The notes beneath the pieces are model-generated. The model ran no database searches, was not told the origin of the DNA, and saw nothing but the letters and a program-made list of their open reading frames with translations. A DNA stretch of 64,000 bases from Bifidobacterium primatium (GTDB taxonomy: Bacteria; Actinomycetota; Actinomycetes; Actinomycetales; Bifidobacteriaceae). The translations under genes and the position numbers were made by a program. Location: positions 226,306 to 290,305 of the forward strand of contig NZ_PEBI01000003.1 of the NCBI RefSeq assembly GCF_002802875.1, given 5' to 3'. Of the stretch, positions 19,055 through 28,419 are shown one piece after another (position 1 is the stretch's first letter; each line of letters begins with the position of its first letter).

Positions 19055-21736
19055 TCAGCGGCCCGCGACCTGGGCCTTCAGCGATGCCAGGGCCTCGTCG
19101 ACCTTGGAGGCGTCCTGACCGCCGCCCTGGGCGAAGTCGGGCTTGCCACCGCCGCCACCGCCGAGCACCTTGGATGCGGCGCGGACCAGGTCGCCGGCCT
19201 TCACGCCCTTGTCGCGTGCGGCCTCGTTGGTCGCCACGATGATGACGGGGTTGCCGTTCTCCCCCTCGCCGCACAGCGCGACCACGACGGGCTTGCTTTC
19301 ACCGATACGGCCGCGGACGTCCATCACGGTCTTGCGAAGGGCATCGACGGAGCCGAAACGACCCACGTTCTTCGCGGCCACGGCGATGTCGTCGGCGCTG
19401 TTCTTCGCGGCTTCGACGAGCTGCGGAATCTGACCGGCGAGATTGCTTTCGTACATGGAGGCCAGACGACGGTCGGATTCCTTGAGCTTGGCGAGCAGCG
19501 CGTTCACACGGTCGGCCAGTTCGTCGGGACGGGCGTTGAGCTTGTCGGAAAGCTGGGAGACAAGGGCATGCTCGCGGGCGTTGTATTCATAGGCGCCCTG
19601 TCCGACCACGGCGTCGACTCGGCGGACGCCGGTGCCGACGGAGGCCTCGGACATGATGGAGACCGCACCGATCTTGCCGACGTGGTCCACGTGGGTGCCG
19701 CCGCACAGCTCGCGGCTCCAGCCGTCCTCGCCGATGGAGACCACGCGCACGATATCGCCGTACTTCTCACCGAACAGGTGCATGGCACCGAGGGCGATGG
19801 CGTCGTCGAACTTCATCTCCTGCGTGGTGACGGCGAGGTTGTCACGCAACCGGTCGTTCACACGGGCCTCGACGGCGCTCATGACGCCCTTGCTCGGGGC
19901 CTTGCCCCACTGGAAGTCGAAGCGCAGACGGTTCGGCGCATCCTCGGAGCCACGCTGGGTGGCCTGCGGGCCAAGCTCCTCGCGCAGCGCCTTGTGCACC
20001 ATATGCGTGGCGGTGTGCGAGCGGGCGATGGCGCCGCGGCGTTCCTGATCGATGGTGGCGGTCACCTTGGCGCCGCGCACCAGCGTGCCTTCGGTCAGTC
20101 GGCACTGGTGCACGGTCAGGCCCTTGATGGGATGCTGCACGTCGTCCACCTCAAGCACGGCGCCGTCGTCGGTGAGAATCTCGCCCTGATCGGCGAGCTG
20201 TCCGCCGGCCTCGGCGTAGAACGGCGTGCGGTCGAGGACGACCTCGACGGTGGCGGGGGCGGTGACGGCCGGGACCGTGCCCTTGCCCTCCTGGATGATG
20301 CCCAGCACGTTGGAACGGCTGGAGAAGTCGGTGTAGCCGAGGAACTCGAGCGGCGCCTCAAGGGTCTTCTTGAAGTCGTCGTATACGGACAGGTCCACGT
20401 TGTGGCGCTTCTTCAGTGCGTCGGCGCGGGCGCGGGACTTCTGCTCGTTCATGAGCTCGCGGAACTTGGCCTCGTCGACCTTCACGCCCTGTTCGGCGGC
20501 CATCTCGAGCGTCAGCTCGATCGGGAAGCCGTAGGTGTCGTGCAGGGTGAACGCGTCCTTGCCGGAGACGGTCGGATCGGTGCCGGAGTCCTTGGCCTTC
20601 TTGACGGCGACGTCGAGGATGGACGTGCCGTTGTCGAGGGTGCGGCGGAAGGCGTCCTCCTCCGCGTATGCGGATTCGGAGACCTCGTGGAACGTCTCGT
20701 TGAGCTCCGGGTAGCTCGGGGCCATGGCGTTCTTGGAGACGGGGAACAGGGACGGCAGCACCTCGTCGTGTACGCCCAGCATGCGCATGGAGCGCACGGT
20801 GCGGCGCAGCAGGCGACGCAGCACGTAGCCGCGGCCGACGTTGCTCGGACGCACGCCGTCGCTCATGATCATGAGAGCGGAGCGCACGTGGTCGGCGACC
20901 ACGCGGAAGCGCACATCGGCCTCCTCGTTCTCGCCGTACTTGAGGCCGGAGAGACGCTCGGCCTCTTCGATGACCGGGTAGACCTCGTCGGTCTCGTAGA
21001 TGTTCTCCTTGCCCTGCATGAGGTATGCGAGACGTTCCAGACCCGCGCCGGTATCGATGTTCTTGTTCTCGAGCTCGCCGACGATGTGCAGGTCGGTCTT
21101 GGACTTGACGTTGTCGACCTCGTAGTTCTCGAACACAAGGTCCCAGATCTCGATGAAACGGGTCTCATCGGCTGCGGGGCCGCCGTCCTTGCCGTACTGG
21201 GGGCCGCGATCGACGTAGATCTCGGAGCAGGGGCCGCCGGGGCCGGGACCGCCGGTGGTCCAGAAGTTGTCCTCCATGCCGAAGATCTGCATGTGCTCGG
21301 GGTCGAAGCCTTCGTTCTTCCAGATGGAACGGGCCTCCTCGTCGTCGGTGTACGTCGTCACCCACAGCTTCTCGGGGTCGAAGCCGTAGCCGCCCTGGTC
21401 CTGCGGGGTGGTCAGCAGCTGCCATGCATAATGGATGGCCTCCTCCTTGAAGTAGTCGCCGAAGGAGAAGTTGCCGAGCATCTGGAAGAACGTGCCGTGG
21501 CGGGTGGTCTTGCCGACCTCGTCGATGTCGAGCGTGCGCACGCACTTCTGGTTGCTGGCCATGCGCGGATGGGGCGGTGTCTGCTCGCCGAGCAGGTACG
21601 GGATGAAGGGGACCATGCCGGCGATGGTGAACAGCGTGGTCGGGTTCGGCGAAATCAGGGATGCCGAAGGAACGACCATATGATCATGCTTCGAGAAGTA
21701 ATCCAGATATCGCTTGGCGATTTCCGATGTGCGCAT
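19055..21736 (-). CDS. alaS: Alanyl-tRNA synthetase
   Basis: AlaS charges tRNA-Ala. At 893 aa it has the full set of domains. The class II catalytic core is at the N-terminus ([36 protein letters not shown]). Next come the tRNA-recognition helical region and the editing domain with its zinc motif ([16 protein letters not shown] and [15 protein letters not shown]), and last a C-Ala region rich in glycine ([14 protein letters not shown]). ATG 21736 gives the usual start [14 protein letters not shown]. It heads the alaS-ruvX-mltG run and follows two small genes. Confidence 0.98.
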   Translation of the reverse strand: MRTSEIAKRYLDYFSKHDHMVVPSASLISPNPTTLFTIAGMVPFIPYLLGEQTPPHPRMASNQKCVRTLDIDEVGKTTRHGTFFQMLGNFSFGDYFKEEAIHYAWQLLTTPQDQGGYGFDPEKLWVTTYTDDEEARSIWKNEGFDPEHMQIFGMEDNFWTTGGPGPGGPCSEIYVDRGPQYGKDGGPAADETRFIEIWDLVFENYEVDNVKSKTDLHIVGELENKNIDTGAGLERLAYLMQGKENIYETDEVYPVIEEAERLSGLKYGENEEADVRFRVVADHVRSALMIMSDGVRPSNVGRGYVLRRLLRRTVRSMRMLGVHDEVLPSLFPVSKNAMAPSYPELNETFHEVSESAYAEEDAFRRTLDNGTSILDVAVKKAKDSGTDPTVSGKDAFTLHDTYGFPIELTLEMAAEQGVKVDEAKFRELMNEQKSRARADALKKRHNVDLSVYDDFKKTLEAPLEFLGYTDFSSRSNVLGIIQEGKGTVPAVTAPATVEVVLDRTPFYAEAGGQLADQGEILTDDGAVLEVDDVQHPIKGLTVHQCRLTEGTLVRGAKVTATIDQERRGAIARSHTATHMVHKALREELGPQATQRGSEDAPNRLRFDFQWGKAPSKGVMSAVEARVNDRLRDNLAVTTQEMKFDDAIALGAMHLFGEKYGDIVRVVSIGEDGWSRELCGGTHVDHVGKIGAVSIMSEASVGTGVRRVDAVVGQGAYEYNAREHALVSQLSDKLNARPDELADRVNALLAKLKESDRRLASMYESNLAGQIPQLVEAAKNSADDIAVAAKNVGRFGSVDALRKTVMDVRGRIGESKPVVVALCGEGENGNPVIIVATNEAARDKGVKAGDLVRAASKVLGGGGGGKPDFAQGGGQDASKVDEALASLKAQVAGR

Positions 21737-21853
21737 GGATGTGCGACTCCTTTATTTCTGTGTGTTGCGCGAGCGCCGACGTGGACGCCCGCAAAAATAA
21801 AAATCCTGAATGGCCGATGGGCCGGTGAATGCGTCTGTGATGTCTGTGATGCC

Positions 21854-22099
21854 CTATCGCTCGGACTTGGCGATGAACTGACGGTTCAGTTCCTCCTCGC
21901 GGGCATGGCGGTGCCGCTCGAAGTCGGCGAACAGCGCCTGCACCGTCTGCAGGGTGACCGGGGGCTTCTCCTCGTCGGGGCCGAACACGAAGGTGCGGGC
22001 TGGTTCCGGGGTGTGCGCCTTCACGTAGGCCTGGGCCTTGGTGACGGCCATGATTCCGGTGACCACACCCACGCAGATCCAGAACAGTCGTTTGAACAT
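21854..22099 (-). CDS. Small membrane-anchored hypothetical protein upstream of alaS
   Basis: This 81-aa protein has one N-terminal membrane helix (FKRLFWICVGVVTGIMAVT, residues 2-20) and a charged C-terminal half rich in Arg and Glu. Small proteins of this shape sit between the DUF948 gene and alaS in many actinobacteria, probably as a DUF6167-like family, so it looks real. Its role is unknown. It starts one base after the DUF948 stop, so the two are translationally linked. Confidence 0.8.
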   Translation of the reverse strand: MFKRLFWICVGVVTGIMAVTKAQAYVKAHTPEPARTFVFGPDEEKPPVTLQTVQALFADFERHRHAREEELNRQFIAKSER

Positions 22100-22100
22100 G

Positions 22101-22511
22101 TCACTCCCCCCTGGCGGCCGTATCGGCGTCGAGGTCGGCGGAGACCGTACCCGCAGCCCGCTTGTTCAGGAAGTCCTGGGCGGTGGCCCTGACGGCCCAT
22201 GCGGCCGAGGCGGCCTTGATAACGGGCTTGCCGAGGAACGACCCGTACAGGTCGGTGAGTGCGCCGACGTTGGTGGCGGAACGCTGTGCGGCCTCGGAGA
22301 TGGCGTTCACGTCATCCAGGGATCGGTTGACCTTCTGCACGGTCGTGACTCCCTCGTCCAGGGCGGGGACGGCATGATCGCCCGTCTCCTTGACGGTCTG
22401 GGCCACCTGGTCGAACAGTTTGCCCAGACGGATCAGCGGATAGATCATGAATCCCGCCAGTATGGCGAACGCAATGGCCGCGATCAAGCCGGCGATCTGA
22501 CCGATGTCCAT
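22101..22511 (-). CDS. DUF948-domain membrane protein
   Basis: This 136-aa protein has one N-terminal membrane helix (IAGLIAAIAFAILAGFMIYPL, residues 6-26) and a long helical part (residues 30-100) with the heptad-like spacing of DUF948 proteins. The end of it is FLNKRAAG followed by an acidic tail. The family is general and of unknown function, known from gene order upstream of alaS. Here it heads the DUF948 / small protein / alaS / ruvX / mltG run. The gene is separated from rpsD, its usual neighbour, by four other genes. Confidence 0.85.
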   Translation of the reverse strand: MDIGQIAGLIAAIAFAILAGFMIYPLIRLGKLFDQVAQTVKETGDHAVPALDEGVTTVQKVNRSLDDVNAISEAAQRSATNVGALTDLYGSFLGKPVIKAASAAWAVRATAQDFLNKRAAGTVSADLDADTAARGE

Positions 22512-22591
22512 CGATACCTCGTTTCTTCACATCATATGCGTTCCGGACGCAGTACAGGTTTTAGGCTAGCACCTGCGGCGAACAGCGCCCG

Positions 22592-23269
22592 TCATCGGTT
22601 GTAGGAGACGATGGTGATGCCGCCCTCGTCCAGCGGCCTCGACGGGTCGTAGTCGAGCACGGTGACACTGCCGTTGGCAGGCCTTTCGCTCAAGTCGTAG
22701 CCTTCCGGGGCGAAGCGGTGCATCAGACTCAGCAGCGTATTGCCATGCGAGATGACCAGCACGTCGTCGCCGTCCTTGATGGCCGGGTTGGCGGCGATCA
22801 GCGAGAAGCCACCCTCGACACGCTCCCAGTATTCGGTTTCGCTTTCGGCGTCATGGAATGGGTCGGCCTCCTTGAGGAAGTCCTTGGTCGCGGCGAGACC
22901 GAACCTCTCCACGATGGCGTTGTAGGTCTTCACGCCGTGCGGGGCTCCGGCGGCGTACCAGGCCATGGCCATGTCGAGTCCTTCGTAGTATCCGTAGAAC
23001 TGTTCGCGGAAATGCATGTCGACGGTCAGCTCGGGGCGACGATGCCCGGCCTGTTCGTTGATGTCGAGGATGCTCTTCGCCGTCAGCTCCGCACGCGTGG
23101 TGTCGGAGCAGTAGGCCGCCGCGAAGTCGAGGCCTTCGAGCTTCCGGCCCGCTTTCTCCGCATCGGCGACGCCCGCTTCGGTCAGGGGCGAGTTCGACCA
23201 TCCCTGAAGACGGTTGTATCGGTTGAAATAGGTCTGTCCGTGGCGGACCAGATGCAGGTGGAAGGTCAT
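22592..23269 (-). CDS. Histidine phosphatase family protein (phosphoglycerate mutase-like)
   Basis: This 225-aa protein opens with LHLVRHGQTYFNRYNRLQG, the RHG motif that holds the catalytic phospho-histidine. It also has a second-half motif VLVISHGNTLLSLMHRF with the second active-site His. Substrates in this family range from sugar phosphates to nucleotides, so no reaction is assigned. It is followed upstream by a second member (23359-24189), which suggests an old duplication or a functional pair, though the two are not close in sequence. Confidence 0.9.
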   Translation of the reverse strand: MTFHLHLVRHGQTYFNRYNRLQGWSNSPLTEAGVADAEKAGRKLEGLDFAAAYCSDTTRAELTAKSILDINEQAGHRRPELTVDMHFREQFYGYYEGLDMAMAWYAAGAPHGVKTYNAIVERFGLAATKDFLKEADPFHDAESETEYWERVEGGFSLIAANPAIKDGDDVLVISHGNTLLSLMHRFAPEGYDLSERPANGSVTVLDYDPSRPLDEGGITIVSYNR

Positions 23270-23358
23270 GGGTTCGTCTCCGTTATGTGTCGTTAGTCGT
23301 TATATGGTGCGGATGGTTCGGAAGATCGGAAAGGATTCGGTGATGGGCGTCACATCGC

Positions 23359-24189
23359 CTATTGCACGAGCGGCTGCCAGCCGGGCATGCGTTCGTTGCG
23401 CAGTTCCTGCGGGCCGTTCTCCCAGTCGACGGTTCCCGCGATCTGCGGACCGGTGTTGAACTCCTCAAGCGACCATGCCGGTGAGCTGTCGCTGCGATAA
23501 TGGGGAACAAGCCGTGACCAGAACGCGTTGCGCATGGATCCCAGACTGTTGAGCCGGTCGGGGTCGATGCCCACCAGCGTCTCCACCGTCGCGACGATCC
23601 ACGAACCGTGGCTCACCACCACAAGCGTGGTGTCGGTGCCGTCATCGGCATGCCGGGAGACGATGTCGTTCAGCGCCTCCATGCCACGTTGTCCGCACGC
23701 GGTACGACTTTCCACCCCGTATTCAAGCTCGCCTCCGGTGTGGGCGCGCCATGACGCGTAGGCGCGGGCGTCCATCCGCTTGATCTGCTCGCGGGTCAGG
23801 CCCTCCCATCGTCCGAAACTGCGTTCACGCAGCCGCCGGTCGCATGTCACGGGCAGCCCGAGCAGGTCGGCGAATGCATGTGCGGTCTGCTGTGCACGGA
23901 ACAAGTCGGAGCTGTACACCTCGAGTCTGCGGCGGGATGCGGGCGCGTCGCGGTATTCGCCGATGTCGCTGGGACATGCGGCGTCGGGACCGGGCTGTGC
24001 GAGCAGTTTGGGATGCGAGGCGATGTTTGACACCTTGGCCCAGTAGTAGCGTCGTGCCAGCTCATAACCGGTCTGGTCGGCCTGCCATTGCCCGATGATG
24101 TCCAGTGGAACATCGACCTGCCCCTGCAGACGATGGGCCAGGTTGTATGGGGTCCGGCCGTGCCGGACCAGTACCACTTCGGTGATCAT
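23359..24189 (-). CDS. Histidine phosphatase family protein (second copy)
   Basis: This 276-aa relative has EVVLVRHGRTPYNLAHRLQG at the start and VVVSHGSWIVATVETLVG later, so both catalytic histidines are there. The middle also has YSSDLFRAQQTAHAFADLL and RRLRERSFGRWEG, typical of broad-specificity phosphatases. I take ATG 24189, which puts the RHG motif at residue 9; an open frame further upstream has no similarity. It is divergent from the response-regulator-like gene, with 129 nt between starts. Confidence 0.88.
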   Translation of the reverse strand: MITEVVLVRHGRTPYNLAHRLQGQVDVPLDIIGQWQADQTGYELARRYYWAKVSNIASHPKLLAQPGPDAACPSDIGEYRDAPASRRRLEVYSSDLFRAQQTAHAFADLLGLPVTCDRRLRERSFGRWEGLTREQIKRMDARAYASWRAHTGGELEYGVESRTACGQRGMEALNDIVSRHADDGTDTTLVVVSHGSWIVATVETLVGIDPDRLNSLGSMRNAFWSRLVPHYRSDSSPAWSLEEFNTGPQIAGTVDWENGPQELRNERMPGWQPLVQ

Positions 24190-24318
24190 CGCGTTCGTCC
24201 ATTCATTCGTTCGTATACGTCCACCCGTACATATCCTACCCGCAGATGCCTCGGCGAAGGCCATTTCCACCTCGGAGCCTATTGTGGTTGCTAACACGCA
24301 ATGGCCCTGGGAGGCATC

Positions 24319-24984
24319 ATGAGGATTCTATTGGCTGCGGGCGGCGGAGCCCTGAGAAACGCGGTGCAGGCCGCTCTGGAGTCCGAACGTCATGAGGTCG
24401 TGGCCTTTCCCCTCCCGGCGGAGACCGAACGTCCCGACGGATTCGACGCGGACGTCGTCATCGTCGACGACCGTTTCGACGATTCCGCCGATCCCCAGGC
24501 ATGGACGATGGTTCTTCGCCTCGCCCGACGGGCAGCCACGCTCAAGCTTGTCTCGCCGCGGTTCGCGAAGCCGCCACGGCCGACGGAACCGCTTGCCCTC
24601 GCCTGCGATGCCGAACTCGTCAAGCCGTTCTCCGATTCCCAGCTGCTGACGGCCGTCCACATGCTCGGCGACCTGTCGTCGCATGACGGCTCGGCGATCG
24701 TCACCCGCGGTGCACTCACATTGAACCTCGCGACCAGACAGGCGTTCTATGGCGACCATCGTACGCCCGTTCCTCTCTCCCCCAGGGAATATGGTGCATT
24801 GGAGGCACTGGTCGCTGCCAACGGCGAGTTTCTCACCTTCGATGAGATTCTCGACACCGTTTGCGGACGGGGCTTCTTCGAGCAGCACGACATCATGGAG
24901 ACCGCGCTCTATACGCTGATGCGGAAGATGCGGCGCGCCGGTCTGTTCATCACCAAGCACGGGGATCGATATCGCATCGCCTGA
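24319..24984 (+). CDS. Orphan OmpR-type regulator with degenerate receiver domain
   Basis: The 221-aa protein has an N-terminal receiver-like half and a C-terminal winged helix (PLSPREYGALEALVAANGEF, then METALYTLMRKMRRAGLF and HGDRYRIA). The receiver half keeps an Asp-rich strand (VVIVDDRFDD, near residue 53) and the conserved lysine of LVKPFS. It lacks the acidic pair after strand 1: RILLAAGGGAL stands where active receivers have an Asp/Glu pair. It may therefore work without phosphorylation. No histidine kinase is adjacent. GGGAGG ahead of ATG 24319 supports this start over the in-frame ATG 24301. Confidence 0.82.
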   Translation: MRILLAAGGGALRNAVQAALESERHEVVAFPLPAETERPDGFDADVVIVDDRFDDSADPQAWTMVLRLARRAATLKLVSPRFAKPPRPTEPLALACDAELVKPFSDSQLLTAVHMLGDLSSHDGSAIVTRGALTLNLATRQAFYGDHRTPVPLSPREYGALEALVAANGEFLTFDEILDTVCGRGFFEQHDIMETALYTLMRKMRRAGLFITKHGDRYRIA

Positions 24985-24997
24985 CGCGCCGTGCGGC

Positions 24998-25366
24998 CTA
25001 ACGGACCATGACGACGGACGCGCCGAATGGCATAAGCGCCAGCTTCGCCATTTTGAATGACTGCAGCCCGAACGGAATGCCGATGACGGTGACGCATGTG
25101 GCGATTCCCGCGATGACGTAGCCGATGGCCATCCACAGGCCGGCCAGCAGCAGCCAGACGATGTTGAGCAGCGTCGAGCCGAGCCCGCCCCCATAGATGA
25201 TGTCCTTGCCGAACGGGGTCAGCGTGAGCTGGGCCATTTTGAAGGCCTGCAGTCCCAGAGGGATGCCGATGACGGTGACACACAGGATGATGCCGATCAC
25301 CGCCCAGCCGATGGCCAGCAGCAGTCCACCGAGGATCAGCCAGATGATGTTGCCGAGAAGTCTCAT
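24998..25366 (-). CDS. YccF-family inner membrane protein
   Basis: This 122-aa protein is made of two similar halves, each with LLxNIIWLxLxG, AIGWAVIGI, CVTVIGIP and GLQAFKMAxLxLxPFG. This internal duplication is the hallmark of YccF (DUF307), a small integral membrane family of unknown function. Helices cover about residues 5-45 and 62-102. I use ATG 25366, with an AAAGGAAC-like Shine-Dalgarno. It converges with the response regulator gene, stops 14 nt apart. Confidence 0.9.
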   Translation of the reverse strand: MRLLGNIIWLILGGLLLAIGWAVIGIILCVTVIGIPLGLQAFKMAQLTLTPFGKDIIYGGGLGSTLLNIVWLLLAGLWMAIGYVIAGIATCVTVIGIPFGLQSFKMAKLALMPFGASVVMVR

Positions 25367-25475
25367 GTCGGTTCCTTTACGATCTTCTGTACATGAAATG
25401 ATGCCGTTGTCTCGATTATCGCCGGAAAGGCGACTCGGAACCATGCGGGTTTACCCTGATTCTTCCCTGAAACGA

Positions 25476-25510
25476 CAGAACCCTGCGGCCTTGCGGCGCG
25501 CAGGGTTCTG
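25476..25510 (-). terminator. Terminator of rpsD
   Basis: CAGAACCCTGCG (25476-25487) and CGCAGGGTTCTG (25499-25510) form a perfect 12-bp stem with an 11-nt loop, 15 nt past the rpsD stop. The tail on the minus strand is TCGTTTCAGG, only mildly T-rich. Confidence 0.82.
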
Positions 25511-25524
25511 TGATCGGAAATCGA

Positions 25525-26151
25525 TCAGCGAGCGTAGAACTCGACCACGTACTGGATGTTCACCTGAACCGGAATCTCCTCCGCAAGCGGCTTGCGGGTC
25601 AGGGTGGCCTTCAGCGAGGCGAGGTCGACGTCCAGGTAGCCCGGGACGGCCGGCAGCACGTCGCGGTGCACACCTTCAGCGGCGATCTGGAACGGAACCA
25701 TCGTCTGGCTCTTCGGACGGACCTGAATGGTCTGGCCGGGCTTGACGTGGTAGCTCGGGCGATCCACCTTGTTGCCGTCGACCATGATGTGGCCGTGGAC
25801 GACGAACTGGCGGGCCTGGGCGGTGGTGCGGGCGAAGCCGGAGCGCAGCACGAGGGCGTCGAGACGGGACTCGAGGTCCTGCAGCATGGCATTACCGGTC
25901 TGGCCGGCCTCGTGGGTGCCCTTCTCGTAGGCGGCACGAAGCTGCTTCTCGGAAATGCCGTACTGGGCGCGCAGACGCTGCTTCTCACGCAGACGAACGG
26001 CGTAATCGGACTCAGTGCGACGACGGGTGCGGCCGTGCTCGCCGGGGGCGTACGGGCGCTTCTCGAAGATACGCTGGGCCTTCGGGGTCAGAGCGATGCC
26101 GAGGGCGCGGGAAAGACGCACCTGACGGCGGGAGCGCTGAACGTTGGTCAT
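25525..26151 (-). CDS. rpsD: 30S ribosomal protein S4
   Basis: The 208-aa protein matches S4. The N-terminus is MTNVQRSRRQVRLSRALGIA, the middle has EKQRLRAQYGISEKQLRAAY, and the S4 RNA-binding motif LESRLDALVLRSGFARTTAQARQFVVHGH lies at about residues 95-125. It ends with the usual VEFYAR. S4 nucleates 30S assembly and in many bacteria represses its own mRNA. This copy is monocistronic with its own terminator and lacks the N-terminal zinc cysteines, as in other actinobacterial S4 of this type. Confidence 0.97.
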   Translation of the reverse strand: MTNVQRSRRQVRLSRALGIALTPKAQRIFEKRPYAPGEHGRTRRRTESDYAVRLREKQRLRAQYGISEKQLRAAYEKGTHEAGQTGNAMLQDLESRLDALVLRSGFARTTAQARQFVVHGHIMVDGNKVDRPSYHVKPGQTIQVRPKSQTMVPFQIAAEGVHRDVLPAVPGYLDVDLASLKATLTRKPLAEEIPVQVNIQYVVEFYAR

Positions 26152-26194
26152 ATCAGACTCATCCTTTGTGTTTCTGTCGTTATCTGAACGGAAC

Positions 26195-26277
26195 GTGCGC
26201 GGGGCGCACGCTGAGTCGGCCTCTCCAATGCTTCACCGCGTCTTGAACAACACGCGAACGATGCCGCTGCGGCATCG
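26195..26277. promoter_or_regulatory. Two hairpins in the rpsD leader / behind the ABC transporter operon
   Basis: GTGCGC-GGG-GCGCAC (26195-26209) and CGATGCC-GCTGC-GGCATCG (26259-26277) lie in the 198-nt gap between rpsD and the ATPase gene on the minus strand. They could be the 5' leader of rpsD, which often carries an autoregulatory structure, or a weak terminator for the ABC operon. There is no T-run after either hairpin. The choice is open. Confidence 0.35.
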
Positions 26278-26349
26278 CCGACCCATTGATGGGCTAAGAC
26301 TCCAGATAGGTACTGCCCGGATGGCAGACACCAAGATGGAAATAATACA

Positions 26350-27195
26350 CTATGCCGCCGATTCGGTCAACCTGCCGGCGTCCATGGTGACGATGCGGTC
26401 GGCATACGGCATCGCATCGGCGTCATGGGTGACCATGAGCACGGCGGTGCCGGAGTCGGCCACGGAACGCAGCAGGCGCATGACGACGGCGGTCGATTCG
26501 GCATCGAGGTCGCCGGTCGGCTCATCGGCGATAAGCAGCCGGGGACCGTTCATCAGCGCGCGGGCGATGGACGCGCGACGCATCTCTCCTCCGGACAGTT
26601 CCCTGGGATAGCTGCCGGCAAGGTCGGCGATGCCGAGGTCGGCAAGCAACGCCATGGCGCGTTTCTCATATTCGTCCGGGGAGGTCTCCGGTCCGATCGG
26701 CTCCACACGCATCGGCGCGATGACATCGGGCATGTCGGGGTCGACGATATCCGCCCCCCCGTTATCGGGCACGTCCCCCACGGGACTCGCGTCGTCAATC
26801 GAGGCGGCGTTATCCGTCACGTCATCACTGAACGACATGATGTTCAACGGCTCCTCGGGGAACATCATCGCCGGAAGCATCACGTTGTCCGCAATGGTGA
26901 GGTTCGGCAGCAATGTCTGGCTTTGCGTGACGAACCCCACGACACGGTTGCGCAGCAGGGAAAGCTCGCGGTCGTCAAGCTCCGCCACGTTCCTTCCGCC
27001 GACGAGAACGGTGCCGGAACTGGGCCTGAGCAGACCGCAGATCATGTTCAGCAGCGTGCTCTTGCCATTTCCGGAACGACCGACGATGGCGACGAAATCG
27101 CCGTCGTCGATTTGCAGGTTCACATGGTCGACGGCGGCGAACGTCCTGCCCCGACGGATGAATTCACGGGTCAGTTCACGAACATCCAACAACAT
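26350..27195 (-). CDS. ABC transporter ATPase (LolD/MacB type) with acidic insertion
   Basis: This is the ATPase of a MacB/FtsX-type exporter with the permease just upstream. Walker A GRSGNGKST (about residue 36), LSGGEMRRASIARALMNGP (signature) and LLIADEPTGDLDAES (Walker B) are all normal. Between the Q-loop side (LPAMMFPEEP) and the helical domain before the signature, the protein has about 60 extra residues that are rich in Asp and Pro (DDVTDNAAS, PVGDVPDNGGADIVDPDMP), so it is 281 aa where relatives have about 220-230. The insert is in frame and free of hydrophobic stretches. ATG 27195 follows GGGAGTGA and starts one base after the permease stop. Confidence 0.92.
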   Translation of the reverse strand: MLLDVRELTREFIRRGRTFAAVDHVNLQIDDGDFVAIVGRSGNGKSTLLNMICGLLRPSSGTVLVGGRNVAELDDRELSLLRNRVVGFVTQSQTLLPNLTIADNVMLPAMMFPEEPLNIMSFSDDVTDNAASIDDASPVGDVPDNGGADIVDPDMPDVIAPMRVEPIGPETSPDEYEKRAMALLADLGIADLAGSYPRELSGGEMRRASIARALMNGPRLLIADEPTGDLDAESTAVVMRLLRSVADSGTAVLMVTHDADAMPYADRIVTMDAGRLTESAA

Positions 27196-27196
27196 G

Positions 27197-28417
27197 TCAC
27201 TCCCCCTCCCTGAGCGTGAGATACGCCTCAGGACGACCAAGACGGAACGCCGAAACCAACGACGCCAGGGCTCCCGTGACGACGGCGAACGCCAGCGAAC
27301 CGACGATCAGCAGCAGGCACGGCACGACGCCCACCTGAAGGTACGGCAGCTCAAGCTCCTTGCCAATGGCTCCGCTGAACGGGAACACGACAAGCGATGC
27401 CACGGCGATGCCGATGACCCCGCCGATCAGTCCGATTAGCGCGGACTCGCCCAGCACGATTCGGGTGAGCATCCCCCGGGTGGCGCCCATGATGCGCAGG
27501 CTGGCAAACTCCTTCTTACGTTCGTTGACCGACGCCGAGAACACGGCGAGCAGCACGATCAGCGCCAGCGCCCAGAATACGATGAGGAACACAGCGACAT
27601 AGACGAGGATGGTGTTCAGGCTCGTCTTGGTGGTGCTGGTCACGCCGCCCGGATAGACGAAGCCGACGCCCTTGAGGTCGGATTTCGAGATTTCATCGGC
27701 CACCTGTTCGGCGGAATATCCCGGCTGCAGCTTCACGAGGACGGAGGACACGGCCCTGTCCGCGTATTCGTCGGGAATGGTGCCGCGGGTCGTCACCTTG
27801 TTGGCGTACGAGACCATGTCGGGGACGGTGCCGTCGCTGATGAACACCGAACTGTCGAGTCCGGTGGCGGTGCGGGCGAGCTGCGCCTTGACGGGGAACA
27901 CGTGGTTGTACAGCTTGATGGTGTTGTCGGCGGAGACGTTGATGCTGCTGCCGACGATGACCTCGCCCTTGCCGAGCGTGCCATCATACTGCGAGGCGAT
28001 CCAGGGTTCGATGACGAAGTCGGTCTCGGGGTTGAAACCGACGATCTGGACCTTCTCGTCGCAGCATTCGGCGGCCAGGGACGCGATGTACGTCTGTTCG
28101 GTGGCCTGCTCGACCCCGTCGAAGCCCTGTACGCGTTCGCCGATGTCGTTGGTGAAGTAGAACGTGTTCGGGTTGCCGTTGGTCAGCAGCGCCTCGGCCT
28201 TGCTCTGGCTTCCGGAGGGCACCACCATGAGGTCGGCACCGAGACGCTCCTCCATGCTTTTCAGCCCCTTGTTGAGGTTCAGCGCCAGAATGGATCCGCC
28301 GAAGAACGCCATGGCGAGAATCGCGACAACGACGATGAGCGACGTGGTGCGGAACGGTTTGCGCCGAAGGTTCTCCAGCGGAAGCCTTCCGAGGGTGATG
28401 TGCGGGACGGCGGCCAT
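27197..28417 (-). CDS. ABC transporter permease, FtsX/MacB type
   Basis: The 406-aa protein has the MacB/FtsX layout. One N-terminal helix (SLIVVVAILAMAFFGGSILAL, about residues 25-45) comes first, then an extracytoplasmic domain of about 210 residues, and last three C-terminal helices (residues 275-395) with the FtsX core VFSASVNERKKEFASLRIMGATRG. Such proteins do not move substrates through a pore; they transmit ATP energy to the outside, as in export of peptides or lipids. The substrate is unknown. It is between the DUF4418 gene (2 nt away) and the ATPase (1 nt), forming one three-gene unit. Confidence 0.93.
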   Translation of the reverse strand: MAAVPHITLGRLPLENLRRKPFRTTSLIVVVAILAMAFFGGSILALNLNKGLKSMEERLGADLMVVPSGSQSKAEALLTNGNPNTFYFTNDIGERVQGFDGVEQATEQTYIASLAAECCDEKVQIVGFNPETDFVIEPWIASQYDGTLGKGEVIVGSSINVSADNTIKLYNHVFPVKAQLARTATGLDSSVFISDGTVPDMVSYANKVTTRGTIPDEYADRAVSSVLVKLQPGYSAEQVADEISKSDLKGVGFVYPGGVTSTTKTSLNTILVYVAVFLIVFWALALIVLLAVFSASVNERKKEFASLRIMGATRGMLTRIVLGESALIGLIGGVIGIAVASLVVFPFSGAIGKELELPYLQVGVVPCLLLIVGSLAFAVVTGALASLVSAFRLGRPEAYLTLREGE

Positions 28418-28419
28418 GG

